A DNA stretch of 64,000 nucleotides from Linanthus parryae (taxonomy: Eukaryota > Streptophyta > Magnoliopsida > Ericales > Polemoniaceae), in NCBI GenBank assembly GCA_023055425.1, contig JALGPY010000008.1:8504501-8568500 (forward strand), given 5' to 3'. Position 1 is the first letter of the stretch. Each line of letters starts with the position of its first letter. Positions 46,816-58,878 of the stretch are shown here, piece after piece. Under the pieces are notes generated by a model. It worked only from the letters and a program-made list of their open reading frames with translations, searched no databases and was not told the origin of the DNA. The translations under genes were made by a program, and so were the position numbers.

Positions 46816-48008
46816 GAGGAGACATTTGCTCCAGTTGCTCGGCTTACCTCAGTTCGTACTTTGATTGCTGTAGCTGCAATCCGTCGTTGGCCCTTGTTCC
46901 AGATGGATGTTAAGAATGCTTTTCTTAATGGTGATCTTACTGAGGAGGTATACATGAAACCTCCGCCTGGTCTCGATGTTCACCCTTCACAGGTATGTCT
47001 CCTACGTCGTGCATTATATGGTCTGAAGCAAGTCCCTCGGGCTTGGTTTGATAAGTTCAGTTCTACTATGCTCCAGCTTGGGTTCTACTCTAGTTCATAT
47101 GACTCAGCTCTTTTCATTCGTCATACGAATTGTGGAATTATTCTCTTGTTAATATATGTTGATGATATGATCATTATCGAGGATGATCTCGTGGGTATTC
47201 GTGAGCTAAATAAGTCCTTGAACCGCCACTTTGAGATGAAAGACTTGGGGCCTCTCAGCTATTTCTTGGGTCTCGAGGTTACTTCTGATGCTGACGGTTA
47301 CTCTTTGTCTCAGACAAAGTATGCTTCTGATATTCTTGCTCGTGCAGGACTGACTGATCCAAAGGTTGCCTCCACGCCACTGGAGCCCAACCTAAAGCTC
47401 ACTCCCTTAGATGGTGAACCTCTCTCTGATCCTACTCGATACCGACAGATTGTTTGTAGTCTGGTTTATCTCACGGTCACTCGTCCTGACTTACAGTACG
47501 CTGTTCATCAGGTCAGTCAGTTTCTCACTGCACCACGATCCACACACTATGCTGCTGTTCTTCGGATTCTTCGCTACGTCAAAGGTACTTTATTTCGCGG
47601 TCTTCATTTATCTGCTCGATCTACACCGGTCCTACATGGATTTTCAGATGCTGATTGGGCTGGTGATCCTGCTGATAGACGCTCCACTACGAGGTACTGT
47701 TTCTTCTTGGGTGACTCTCTTATATCCTGGTGCAGCAAGAAGCAAACTGTAGTTTCGCGATCCAGCACTGAGGCGGAATACCGTGCTCTAGGTGACGCCA
47801 CACAGGAGCTCATCTGGCTTCGCTGGTTTTTAGCTGATATGGGGATGCTTCAGTCCTCTGCTACTACTATATGTTGTGACAATCGTAGTGCCATCCAGAT
47901 TGCCCACAACGATGTTTTTTCATGAGCGGACGAAACACATTGAGATAGATTGTCATTTTACCCGTCATCATCTTCGTTCTGGCACGGTTCATCTTAAGTC
48001 TGTGTCTT
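46816..48008 (+). pseudogene. Copia reverse transcriptase/RNase H, 5'-truncated and interrupted
   Basis: From EETFAPVARLTSVRTL on, the frame covers RT (FQMDVKNAFLNGDL, YGLKQVPRAWF, the catalytic YVDD in LLIYVDDMII) and RNase H (RSSTEAEYRAL). Six T at 47915-47920, where five are expected, cause a frameshift just before the HERTKHIEID region. The sequence is then broken at 48008 by the large LTR element; its tail resumes at 56225. Everything before RT is lost. The first 14 codons of the open frame (from 46774) are unrelated. A 14-bp repeat, GCTCCAGTTGCTCG, stands at both 46803 and 46827. Confidence 0.9.
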
Positions 48009-49646
48009 TGATAACTCTCTTTTAGGAGTTATTTTTACACTTCCATATTACTTGTAATAGGCTTATTTCACATGATTTATATGTTATATGTACGCAAATA
48101 TGTGAATTTGACTATCTCTAAGCCTAAGAGTGAAAAGTTGTGTTTCTAGCTTGTTTGTTCATGTTTTCTCTCATATTTGCTTTGATAATTGCACGGGTTG
48201 TTTAGTGTTGTGTATCTCAGGTAAAATAGGTGCAATGGAGCTTATGAGATGCTTGGATAGACTTGGAATGGAGCTAGATGAAGAGGAGAAAAGGAGACGC
48301 ACAAACGAAGCAAAGTTGGAAAAGTGACACAGGACCAGCCTGCACTCTTTTCGATTCCCAGGAAAATCTACAAAGAATTTTGGAGCAAGGCCTGCGGCAT
48401 TGGAAAGTAGACATCTGTAGCTTTCCAACGATATATGGTAGGCCCGAAGACGAGTCCGTATGAGGGAGATACAGCCCGCGCAAGATCAGCAAATAATTCT
48501 GGCCGAGAATTACAAAGTAGAGGGGCTTAAGTGCAAATTTCGGCCAAAACACTTAGAAATTCGTGCCCAGGAGAGAAAGGACGATTCTCAGACCTAAGAA
48601 GAGACGGGAGGCTGCTGGAGAAGAGGGAGGAACGCTAGGGGAGAAGAGGATCATGGAGAACAACGCCGGAGTCGCCGGAACGCGATTTTCGTCACGAGTT
48701 TGACTATCCCTCCTATCTTTTCATCGTTTCTCAATACTATGAACTCGTTAGCTTATCTTTTCAGATTATTTGAGTAGTTTTCTTGGCTAGGCTCTATGGA
48801 GAGCCTAGGGTTTTGTTAGACACCGTTTCCGGATTTGTTTGTTTGATTCATGCTTATGGATTCATGTGATGGATTGATTTTATCTTGTTTGATGGATTGT
48901 TGAACTTGCACTATTGACACGTGCTTGGTAGGATATGAATGATCATATGAGATGTTTCAATACATAATGTTTATCTTAGCTTAAAGTAATAGTGAATTTG
49001 CATCTTCTAGTAATCTTGCGCTTTATCTTATGTTAAACTAGCGTCATGAACTAGGATAACTACTTGGTGAAAGATCGATGGACTGAGAGGTGAAGATTAA
49101 TTAGCTTGTGAATCTAGGATTGCTAGCAACCCCGTATCATGATGGACCGAAAGGCGAAGTGTTAGGGTGTGGATCAAAACGTAGGATTATTCTTAATGCT
49201 TGTTAGTTGATATAGTTTATGGATCGACAGATGACAATTATTGAATCTAACATTGGCTTACATGAGATCGAAAGAAGATTGTAAGTAGTTAGACGTGATC
49301 AAGAGCATATTCAATATTACATTTTTCAAAGCAATATCCGGAATTGTCTAATGCCCTAGGTGATCCATAGATCGCCTAGTCTTTCTTCTTATTTAATCAA
49401 ACCTTGTTTAATTATAAAAATCCAAAAATATTGTCTCTTAGTTAGGTTAATATAGTCACTTGATTGGGGGTGACAACTTCTCAAATCAACAACTTTCTTA
49501 CTGCTATTTCAATTACACTCTTTAAATTTAATCTCTAATTAACAATAAACCTACTATCTGTCCCTGTGGGTTCGACAACCTGAGCTTAATACTCATCTTT
49601 ATTACTTCGACCGTGCACTTGCGTATACACGTAAGAAATCGTGTCA
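48009..49646 (+). repeat. 5' LTR
   Basis: It begins TGATAACTCTC and ends AAATCGTGTCA. Substitutions against the 3' LTR are seen at 48092 (A/G), 48356 (T/G) and 48713 (C/A). It holds short open frames that occur identically in both LTRs and are not genes. Confidence 0.95.
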
Positions 49647-49652
49647 AGTTTT

Positions 49653-49670
49653 TGGCGCCGTTGCCGGGGA
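49653..49670 (+). promoter_or_regulatory. Primer binding site complementary to tRNA-Asp
   Basis: TGGCGCCGTTGCCGGGGA, six bases after the 5' LTR, is the exact complement of the last 18 nt of plant tRNA-Asp(GTC) including CCA. Use of tRNA-Asp is known from Athila/Tat-type Gypsy elements. Confidence 0.92.
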
Positions 49671-49799
49671 CAGCGGTTTATTTGCTAATTAGAAATTAGT
49701 TTAGAGAGTTCTTTTTTTTTATTTTTTTTATTGCTATTATTTATTCTTATCACCTCACGGTATTTCTTGAGATCTTTGGTGTGCAAGTTATCTATAACC

Positions 49800-50699
49800 A
49801 TGGGAGATGAGAAGGATCGTCATTTTGTGAGCTTATTTGGATCATGCAACCTTGCGGATGAGCAACTCATAAAGGAGGGTCATGTGGATGGCACTAGAGA
49901 GAGGGTTTCCATGGAGATACAACGCTATATCTTTCGGCTTAATGACCCAACTCCTCCTACTAGCTTAATGTTCTTCCTTGGTTGGATGCTTGAGGAGATG
50001 ATTCCAAATGTTAAAGAATGGAAGCAACGAGCAACACAATTGGGAATTGAAACGACACTTGGGGACGCACAACTTAGTCTCTATTCTAATGTTGAAGATG
50101 CTCCAACATTACCAACGCTCAAAGAAGATGATGATGAGCCATTATGTATCTCAAAATGTCCAAACATCGATTCATGGCTTGAATCAAGTATGGAGGAGAA
50201 GCATGATGCGATATTCGATGAGATAGAAAGTCTTCTTCATAAAATCAATATTGATGAGTTTGATTCTCCGGAAGCGAATTTGATGGACCATCTCATGTGT
50301 GAGCTTGGTGAAGATGAGAAAGACATCAAAATTGAAGTTGATTATTCGGGTGCTTCAAACAAAGGAGATGAAGGAGCTCAAACTTTCATAATGTATGAGT
50401 TGCCGCTTGCAACTACAATGAAGATATCGCTATTTGAGAAGACGGTGAAAGAGCAAATTAATCTCTTCTTATCACGACTTGAGATTATGTTTGGTGGAAT
50501 CATCATGATGGCGGTTAGCATGAATTGGAAGAAGAAAAAGAAAAAGGTTGCGGAGAGTTTTTATTTTTGCAACTCGTGTTCATTGTTGAGATTTGCGATC
50601 CTTGCGAGAATTTATTTGTGCTCAACTGAGAAGAAATTGAAAGAGAAAAGATGGTGGAAGAAGAAAAAGTGGCGAGAAAAACTAATTTCTAAGCACTAG
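49800..50699 (+). CDS. Gag-like ORF of the nested LTR element, about 299 aa
   Basis: From the ATG at 49800 (context ACCATGGGA) the frame encodes an acidic, mostly helical protein (MGDEKDRHFVSLFGSC..., then FFLGWMLEEMIPNVKEWKQR) with a strongly basic end (KKKKKK, then KEKRWWKKKKWREK). An upstream in-frame ATG at 49731 adds a hydrophobic stretch and is less likely. No zinc knuckle, protease or RT motif is seen. Position directly after the primer site and intactness in a young element suggest a product used for packaging, or captured host sequence; the family was not recognised. Confidence 0.55.
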   Translation: MGDEKDRHFVSLFGSCNLADEQLIKEGHVDGTRERVSMEIQRYIFRLNDPTPPTSLMFFLGWMLEEMIPNVKEWKQRATQLGIETTLGDAQLSLYSNVEDAPTLPTLKEDDDEPLCISKCPNIDSWLESSMEEKHDAIFDEIESLLHKINIDEFDSPEANLMDHLMCELGEDEKDIKIEVDYSGASNKGDEGAQTFIMYELPLATTMKISLFEKTVKEQINLFLSRLEIMFGGIIMMAVSMNWKKKKKKVAESFYFCNSCSLLRFAILARIYLCSTEKKLKEKRWWKKKKWREKLISKH

Positions 50700-53600
50700 G
50701 GGTGAAAAGGCTGGTTTAACAGTTGCTGGAAACTGTCATTTAAGAGCCCTGCTTATTGGTTTTGAGCATCAGGGGAGTTGCTGCTGGAGTCAGAACTGAA
50801 GAAAAATACTTAGTTCAATGTTTATCTACGTTGGGGAGGTATTTGCAAATTTCATAAGTTCGGGAATAGTCAGTTCGCTCCCCTCTGTTGCAACATCAAA
50901 ATACCCCTGAACTGTGTCATATTACCAAACCCCACCCCACCTTCTTCCCCATCCCTTCGTCTCTGTTAACCCCAGCCACCAAACCACCGGAGCCATCACC
51001 GCAGCCACCAGTGGCCTATGACCCAATCGAAACCCGTCTTCTCCGACCTCCAGCACATCGCCACCATCTTCCATCTGCAATCACTATCTTCCCCATCTCC
51101 ACCACCGCCGACCACAAACACAGACCCAATCAAAACCGAAGCCCGAACAATCTGCAGCCCATCACCATCATTGTCCTCCCCTGCCAATTCGCAGAACCCA
51201 CCTCTCTCCCTCTGTGCCGCGAATTGCAAACCAGAACCCCCCTTGACTGCGATTACAAAAACACCATCCCAACAACCCACATGGCCGCCGCAAAACCAAA
51301 CCCTTTTCCATCCACCCTCGTATTCTCGGACCACAGCACCGCCTATCAGCAGACCGCACCCACAAACCCGATTTACCCCCCAGTCGAAGCTCTCCACCCA
51401 CTTCCGACGCAAGCCGCCCCTCTGCCTTTCGTACTTCTATTACCGGCCCTCTGCTCTGATCACCGCCTACGATTTCGCCTGTCAAGTACCGAGATCCGAA
51501 ATTCCACAATCATCCGATTCGGGCCACAACCAATTATCACCCGAACCCTTACCAGTGATACTGGAATCGAACCAGCCATGTCTTCAATTGGAAGAAGCTA
51601 CTGGTGAAAATTCACAGAAACAGGCCGTTTCGTTGACCATTAAATTGTCTTAATTTAGTAAATTGGATACTGGTAATGGGAGGACATGACACCTATATAG
51701 ACCGTTGGGTTATGTGGAGAGTGTTTGCAAATTCAAGAAAGGAAATTCATGAGGCTACACTTGGTGAGAAATTTAACGAAGACATCGACCCCGGTGTGCT
51801 ACTTGCCCACTCGACCGTTACGGGAGCTCACATAATGAGCTCGGGGATTCTTCGTTCTCTTTTCGTCAGCAGCAACAGGATCAATCGACCCCGGTGTGTT
51901 CCACACACTCGACCGCAAGGGAGCGTGCATTGTTCCGCACAATGTTTGCTCGGGGATTGTTCTTGCTAATTCAGTCAGCACTTATCGGATTTCATCCCCG
52001 ACCTTGTGTCGGTTTGTGAGTACTTTCTTTTCTCTCTCTTTATTTACCGTTTAGGCACATCGTACTTGCTCTAGGATTTTATTTTGACTACTGTGTCACG
52101 GTGCTTAGTCACTGTTGTGATTAGCTGTTAGAATCCTAGGGAATACTTGAGTACCTGCTTGATTTCGGTGGACACAACTTGTCACGTGCACGTAGTTCGT
52201 TTTAGCTCTAAATTTGTTGAACTACCTTCTTGTGCCGTGACTTTGATTCCGAGTAGAACCACCGCCCCTCGCATTTGAATGCTGAGTCTTCTTGGTTGAT
52301 CTCTAAATTCGTTGAGGACAACGAAGCAGTCTAGTGTGGGGGGATTTTAGCTATTTGCTAGCCAGTTAGTGTCTGCATCGCCATGTCTGCATATAGTTGT
52401 TTGTGTCGTATTGTGTCAAGTTATGTAGTCAGTGTCGTGATATTGTGATAGTGTATCGTATTGTGATGTCTTAGTCGTGTATATACTTGTTTGTGTTTGT
52501 GATTAGTATTGCACGTTTTCTTATTTGAGTCTACCTACCCTATCGACTGTTTTGTGTAGTTTCGTTCGTATCGGCTTGCATGTAGCGTAGGAAAAAAAAA
52601 ATCAAAAAAATCAGAAAAATTGAAAAAAAAAAATTAAAAGAGAATTTTTTTTGAGAAAAGGGCAATCAAAAGAGGCTAAAATTTGATAAATCGCGAAGTG
52701 TGAGAATTTTAGGCGTAGAGCATGATTTGCGACCGAGAGTGACGACGTGAGTCCCCCCTAGTAGGTATAGAGAGACTTTCTTTACGGGAGTGCCTACCTA
52801 TTTCTAACACTTACGTGATTTTCAAAGTCAAAGTGTGTGCCTATTTTCTTACAAGAGCTGAGCTAGGTGTGAGCTAAACAAGCCGAACATCCATGTGTAC
52901 GTCTTAGGTAGTCGCCAACCCGCCTCGTAGTGGAACACGAAACAGCTGTGCGAGGACGTGTATTAGAGCACTCACTGCTTTTAGAACTCACCTTGTAGGA
53001 CCATTAGACGCCCCAATTTGAACCTTGGATTCTTTGCTAGCCTTCGGACCTAGGGTGACGATTCTTGGCCTTCATCACAAATTGATTAGAATAACCACTT
53101 TAGTGCGTCACGAGGGGGTTGTGTAGTTGAGGGGGTTCGATGAGGGAGTGATTATACAATTCGTTGAGTTCTACATCTCGCTTGCACGTCATTGATTATC
53201 TACGAGGGGATGCGAGGGTGAGTGAGTAGGCTTGCGCACTTCGGTGTGGCGGTGTTCCATGCCATTACATCATGGACACAGTTGTGGAGAGCCGTGAGTG
53301 CGTGAATCTAATACGCACGAAATTGGGTTGGGAGAACTTAATTGGTGGATCGTGCTAGGTACCGGTTTTGATTACTTTGGTGTAGGAGGATCGGTTGGAT
53401 TAGGCACGAGATACATTCATCTTCGGGACTACTTGAGAGGGGATATGGTTACATTCGAGTGTGGGGGTGTCGACTTTTGACTCCGGACATTGAGTGTGAG
53501 CTTGCGACGACTCCACTCCCACACATTTACTTCATTGATTTTGCGGCTTGGATTTGACATGGCCTTTGATTGAGTTAGGAGGAGATGATATTTCTATGTG

Positions 53601-54560
53601 ATATTCATTCATCGATTTACGTGTTTCCTTCTCCTAGCATATGTGATTGTTATTTGAAGACCACTCGGATATTATTGTTGCATTGTGATGGTATTTTGAA
53701 AAAAAAGAGAGAAAAAAAAAAGAAAGAAAAGGAAAAAAAAACAGAAAAAAAAAGAAAATAAAAATGAGAGAAAAAGAAAAAGGAGAGATGAAATAAAGTT
53801 GAATTGGAGTTGAATTGGAACGAGTGGTGGAGCTACTTTGACGACGACGGTTCATGTTTCATGCACGAAGAACGACGATGGCCACGGAGATCACTAGTGT
53901 ACCGGGGTTTGAGGGAATTGAGGGCCGGAGGTGGTGAGCTTTGTGTTTTGGTTTCTATCATCGTGGTGAGGGTGTGTGAGATGTGGGATTTGATGTGAGA
54001 ATGTGACGCTTAGGACTTGATTTCGACGAGATTATCTATATGTCCCTAAGCCTCATCATGGGAAAACCGTTAGTGGATTAGGAGCTCGGACCTTGGATGT
54101 GGCTTTGCCTAGCGTAGTCTCTTATTTCGTGGCACACGCGAAGAGGTAGCGTACTCTTGTACTTAGTAAAGTTAGGCTTTCTATACTAACTAGGGGAGAG
54201 TCTTGTTGTCGAGTTTAGTTTCAACAAATGCTTTGTTCCTAGGATTCTCATCACTTCATGATAATCGATTAAAGCCAATGGAGATTGCTCGATCTCAACC
54301 AAAAAGATAAAAAGTGTGTCTTGTATATATGTGTTTGTGTAGGATCGAGTCGTAGCTTGCATTTGCATCATATTGTTGCATTGTCGAGTCTTGTGTCGTT
54401 ATTGAGTCGGCTAGTTAGGATTTGTATGCAACGGTGTTTCTAGTAAGTATGCAATTCTCGACTCGTATCACTTGTGGGGTTGTGTTTCATTGGAGGATGT
54501 TTTTGGATGGATTGTGGTCGGATTTTGATTGGACTTTGATTGGATTGCTCGGGACGCGCA
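50700..54560 (+). other. Interior of the nested element without pol
   Basis: A Pro/Ser/Thr-rich open frame (51018-51653) is biased in composition and without domain. GAGGACAACGAAGCAGTCT followed by AGTGTGGGGGGATT (about 52315-52345) resembles the gag/pol-to-3'-region motif kept in large plant LTR derivatives. A-rich tracts lie at 52590-52660 and 53695-53790. The remainder is non-coding and of near-neutral base composition. Confidence 0.5.
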
Positions 54561-54561
54561 A

Positions 54562-54581
54562 TAGGTGAGTGTGGGGGTGTT
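54562..54581 (+). promoter_or_regulatory. Polypurine tract before the 3' LTR
   Basis: TAGGTGAGTGTGGGGGTGTT immediately precedes the TGATAACTC start of the 3' LTR. It is G-rich with a few T, as in related plant elements. Confidence 0.8.
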
Positions 54582-56219
54582 TGATAACTCTCTTTTAGGA
54601 GTTATTTTTACACTTCCATATTACTTGTAATAGGCTTATTTCACATGATTTATATGTTATATGTGCGCAAATATGTGAATTTGACTATCTCTAAGCCTAA
54701 GAGTGAAAAGTTGTGTTTCTAGCTTGTTTGTTCATGTTTTCTCTCATATTTGCTTTGATAATTGCACGGGTTGTTTAGTGTTGTGTATCTCAGGTAAAAT
54801 AGGTGCAATGGAGCTTATGAGATGCTTGGATAGACTTGGAATGGAGCTAGATGAAGAGGAGAAAAGGAGACGCACAAACGAAGCAAAGTTGGAAAAGTGA
54901 CACAGGACCAGCCTGCACTCTTTTCGATGCCCAGGAAAATCTACAAAGAATTTTGGAGCAAGGCCTGCGGCATTGGAAAGTAGACATCTGTAGCTTTCCA
55001 ACGATATATGGTAGGCCCGAAGACGAGTCCGTATGAGGGAGATACAGCCCGCGCAAGATCAGCAAATAATTCTGGCCGAGAATTACAAAGTAGAGGGGCT
55101 TAAGTGCAAATTTCGGCCAAAACACTTAGAAATTCGTGCCCAGGAGAGAAAGGACGATTCTCAGACCTAAGAAGAGACGGGAGGCTGCTGGAGAAGAGGG
55201 AGGAACGCTAGGGGAGAAGAGGATCATGGAGAACAACGCCGGAGTCGCCGGAACGCGATTTTCGTCACGAGTTTGACTATCCCTCATATCTTTTCATCGT
55301 TTCTCAATACTATGAACTCGTTAGCTTATCTTTTCAGATTATTTGAGTAGTTTTCTTGGCTAGGCTCTATGGAGAGCCTAGGGTTTTGTTAGACACCGTT
55401 TCCGGATTTGTTTGTTTGATTCATGCTTATGGATTCATGTGATGGATTGATTTTATCTTGTTTGATGGATTGTTGAACTTGCACTATTGACACGTGCTTG
55501 GTAGGATATGAATGATCATATGAGATGTTTCAATACATAATGTTTATCTTAGCTTAAAGTAATAGTGAATTTGCATCTTCTAGTAATCTTGCGCTTTATC
55601 TTATGTTAAACTAGCGTCATGAACTAGGATAACTACTTGGTGAAAGATCGATGGACTGAGAGGTGAAGATTAATTAGCTTGTGAATCTAGGATTGCTAGC
55701 AACCCCGTATCATGATGGACCGAAAGGCGAAGTGTTAGGGTGTGGATCAAAACGTAGGATTATTCTTAATGCTTGTTAGTTGATATAGTTTATGGATCGA
55801 CAGATGACAATTATTGAATCTAACATTGGCTTACATGAGATCGAAAGAAGATTGTAAGTAGTTAGACGTGATCAAGAGCATATTCAATATTACATTTTTC
55901 AAAGCAATATCCGGAATTGTCTAATGCCCTAGGTGATCCATAGATCGCCTAGTCTTTCTTCTTATTTAATCAAACCTTGTTTAATTATAAAAATCCAAAA
56001 ATATTGTCTCTTAGTTAGGTTAATATAGTCACTTGATTGGGGGTGACAACTTCTCAAATCAACAACTTTCTTACTGCTATTTCAATTACACTCTTTAAAT
56101 TTAATCTCTAATTAACAATAAACCTACTATCTGTCCCTGTGGGTTCGACAACCTGAGCTTAATACTCATCTTTATTACTTCGACCGTGCACTTGCGTATA
56201 CACGTAAGAAATCGTGTCA
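54582..56219 (+). repeat. 3' LTR
   Basis: Same 1,638-bp length as the 5' LTR, with three substitutions seen by eye (54665, 54929, 55286) and no indel. Followed by the GTCTT target duplication. Confidence 0.95.
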
Positions 56220-56224
56220 GTCTT

Positions 56225-56332
56225 CGTTAGAGCAAACTGCCGATATTCATACGAAGTCTCATCCGCCTGGACGTTTTCATAACTTGATCTCCAAACTTCC
56301 GCTTATCACGACAGCTTCAGTTTGAGGGGGGC
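56225..56332 (+). pseudogene. Displaced C-terminal end of the Copia RNase H region
   Basis: CGTTAGAGCAAACTGCCGAT and ATTCATACGAAGTCTCATCC continue the Copia frame broken at 48008 (compare DIHTKSH at 19150). The G-rich tract GAGGGGGGC then leads into the Copia LTR. Confidence 0.85.
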
Positions 56333-56466
56333 TGTTATGATATATGTCCCACATCGCTTTTAGCATATAAGTTACCCATTGTATAGTTTATATATATAGG
56401 ACCCTTTGTAGATTGTTTAATTTATGTTCAATATACAATCTTTCGCTTCCGCTTCTAATTCTAACA
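56333..56466 (+). mobile_element. Copia 3' LTR (about 134 bp)
   Basis: It begins TGTTATGATATATGTC after a polypurine tract and ends TTCTAACA, with a TATATATAGGACCC promoter-like motif inside. It belongs to the host Copia of the nested element. No matching 5' LTR or target duplication remains. Confidence 0.75.
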
Positions 56467-57300
56467 GTGTGAATTGGTTTTTTGGTAATTAAATTAAGGA
56501 ATAGGGTAATGAATAGGGGTAATACGAATATTAGACGTTAGGAACTTGGGCATCATCTAAACCCCTACAAACTTTTAATAGTAGCTAGAGATAACGAATA
56601 AGGGTAATACGGGTATTAGACGTTAGGAACTTAGATATCATGTAAACCCCTACAAACTTTTAAATAGTAGAGATAGAAATATTTGATGCTTCTTTAGAAT
56701 TGTTTTTTTTTACGAAGGAAGCACTATACGGGAGAACTTAGAGCATCTTCAATAACAAATGTGTCTCCATGACTTAAGTTAATTGGTTTCTGCCCTAACC
56801 ATTTGCTATCAGAGTCCACTCGTAATTCATAAGTCACATCTCTTGTAAGTGAGCCACATTTGGAGCTCCTACACTTCTAATCTTACTCGTGTCTTGTTCA
56901 CGTATATACAGAATATATTCACTCATAGCTAGTGTAGGTAGGGCGTATTAGACCTTATGTACTACTGATTTCCATGATGTCTTCCTCAATTTACTAGTGG
57001 GTTAAATTTAAACCTCCCAACTTTGTTTTTACAAGTTGGAAGTTCGATCTCAATAATTTAATAATTAATATGCAGGGTGATGTGACCTACTACCAGTAAA
57101 AAAAAAGTCTCGCATGTTGCTTATAATACTTTTTGAGGAAGTTAACATTTACATGCCAAAATATAGTACAACGTCGAGCATATTTACGAACTACAAGTTG
57201 GGGGTAAGTAAACATAGTCTAATTTACATAGTCTTTCAAGTCCTGATGAAGTAGTCTTTCAAGTCCTTGATGCGGGTGATAGCACGTGACTGACAAAAGA
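56467..57300. repeat. Mosaic of dispersed repeats
   Basis: A ~110-bp unit is doubled in tandem (AGGGGTAATACGAATATTAGACG and AAGGGTAATACGGGTATTAGACG; 56511 and 56589). GAGCATCTTCAATAACAAATG (56741) is the dispersed repeat also seen near 59752. 56790-56920 matches 15075-15208 in intron 11 of the coiled-coil gene. 57000-57290 matches 59816-60180. Confidence 0.6.
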
Positions 57301-57991
57301 AATACTTTGTTTGTTTATTCTTCGCTTTTGAATGCGACAAAATAAATTCAACAACAGATGGTCGAAAACTCAAATTGATTCAAATGAGGAAACACCAAAA
57401 CCAGAAAGATGAGGTTTCCTTCAGGCGCCTGGACACTTCCTTTCAGACTTGAGGTCTCAAAGCATGTAATGTCAAGTATTTTTGAAGGCTAAGATTGCCT
57501 ATGTTGCTTCATTTTTTCTTAAAACAATAATATTTCCATCTAAGAGATTTTAGCGTGCTTGTGCATGAGCATATATGAATACGGAGTTTCGAATATACAC
57601 ATCTATAAGATCAAGAAGCTTTTGTTAAGAATTTCAAGGAACTTAAGTGCGATCTATGAGACTATTAGAAGGAATTAAATTCTCAGCTGTGGGATCTTTT
57701 ATAAATGTTTAACCAAACAATAAGAACAAGTTCAGTTTCTTAATATAGCCTTGCAATGTACTGGAGGGGTTTGCTATATTGGGATTCTTTGTATAAAGCT
57801 ATATAACGTGGTCATATTTTAAAATATTACCGTAAAAGATAAAAATAATTTTCTACTCATCAACCTGCCTGTCGCTATGTGCATCCACAATGAGTGCCAT
57901 CTCATGCATCCATTAAAGTCTATACTAAAAAGAGCTTAATTGGGTAAATAGAAAAAACAACTCTTTCTAAATGTCTCACGTAATCCCTTAG

Positions 57992-57998
57992 TATAAAA
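57992..57998 (+). promoter_or_regulatory. TATA box of cysteine-rich peptide gene B
   Basis: TATAAAA in AGTATAAAAGGC lies 134 bp before the ATG, matching the site before gene A. A ~25-bp insertion between TATA and ATG relative to gene A (GATTCATTCCACATTTTCAC region) lengthens the leader. Confidence 0.7.
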
Positions 57999-58125
57999 GG
58001 CTGTGAAGGCCGAGAGTACATCTTCATTCCGCATATTTTTAGGGGATTCATTCCACATTTTCACTATCTAGATAATATATACAGTAAAATCTTACATTGT
58101 TATCTGTTTGTGTGAGATTGAAAAA

Positions 58126-58492
58126 ATGGTGATGAAGAGATCAACCGCACTTTTCCTGTTTTGTTTCACTATTACTTTTAGCATGCTTGTCGTTTCAAGG
58201 TAAAATTCTCTACTAACGGTGTCTCTTAACTTTCCTTGATCTTCTCGTAAGGCGATCACATGCTTATTTTCTTTCTGTTATATTGTAAAGGGCTCAAGAA
58301 TCCAAATATTGCCCATACACTTTGACAAGGGCAGGTCCCTGCCCACCCGCAGAGGGTTCATTCAGTGGTTGTTTCTACGAAGTGGACGCCGCATGTGGAG
58401 CGAGTGCCATGACAACGGATTGCTCTCCATGCGTTGCTAGTGGAAACTCACATACTTGTACTTGCAAAGTTATTTGTGGCACATGTTCTTGA
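58126..58492 (+). CDS. Cysteine-rich secreted peptide, defensin-like (copy B), 91 aa
   Basis: Two exons (58126-58199, 58291-58492) of the same lengths as gene A encode 91 residues: the signal peptide MVMKRSTALFLFCF...SMLVVS, then a mature chain from AQESKYC to CTCKVICGTCS with all ten cysteines. The AG acceptor is preceded by TATTGTAAAG, a weaker site than in gene A (TTTTGCAG). The frame, leader and promoter are intact, so it is probably functional. Most differences from gene A fall between the cysteines (for example SDGGFQG against AEGSFSG), compatible with relaxed or diversifying selection on loops. A secreted defence or signalling role is inferred from the family type only. Confidence 0.85.
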
Positions 58493-58878
58493 AAAGTAGT
58501 CAAAACTTATTTGTTCGATGTTTTGGCCATTTATTTATAGTTGAGATTATGAAATTTTATGCAACAAAATCGACGTGTCTCTGCTATTTAATTTGCTTGG
58601 AGTGTCTTTTAGTTTTCCATTATTTTTTTTCTTTTCCTTTTTCACGTGAGCTTGCCATACTAACATTTTTTTAGGAGAATTGTCGTTCTAACATAGTATT
58701 GGTTTCCCTAAAAAAAGCATGGTATGTGTAGTATTTTATTTTCCAGAGAGATACAACAACCTAATTAGTACGCAAAGACTAAAACACATAAACGTAGAAC
58801 ATTTTTGTAGTAGGGAATACACTAATCATGAATATTGTTAAAGTACAGGGTTATACGCATTAATTACTATATTGTAAT

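Larger units (their letters stand above)
48009..56219 (+). mobile_element. 8.2-kb non-autonomous LTR retrotransposon (LARD-like), nested
   Basis: Two LTRs of 1,638 bp each (48009-49646, 54582-56219) begin TGATAACTC and end CGTGTCA. The element is flanked by GTCTT on both sides (48004-48008, 56220-56224), a perfect 5-bp duplication. A tRNA-Asp primer site and a polypurine tract are in place. The 4.9-kb interior has one gag-like ORF and no protease, RT or integrase, so it would need enzymes from a related element. It sits inside Copia pol. By eye the LTRs differ at three positions only. Confidence 0.95.

Noticed and set aside
48130..48552. Paired open frames repeated at 54703-55125
   Set aside because: They lie in the two LTRs of the nested element and occur on both strands; they are not genes.
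50888..51653. Long Pro/Ser-rich open frames in two phases plus antisense
   Set aside because: C-rich composition opens several frames at once; no conserved domain, and they lie inside a non-autonomous retroelement.
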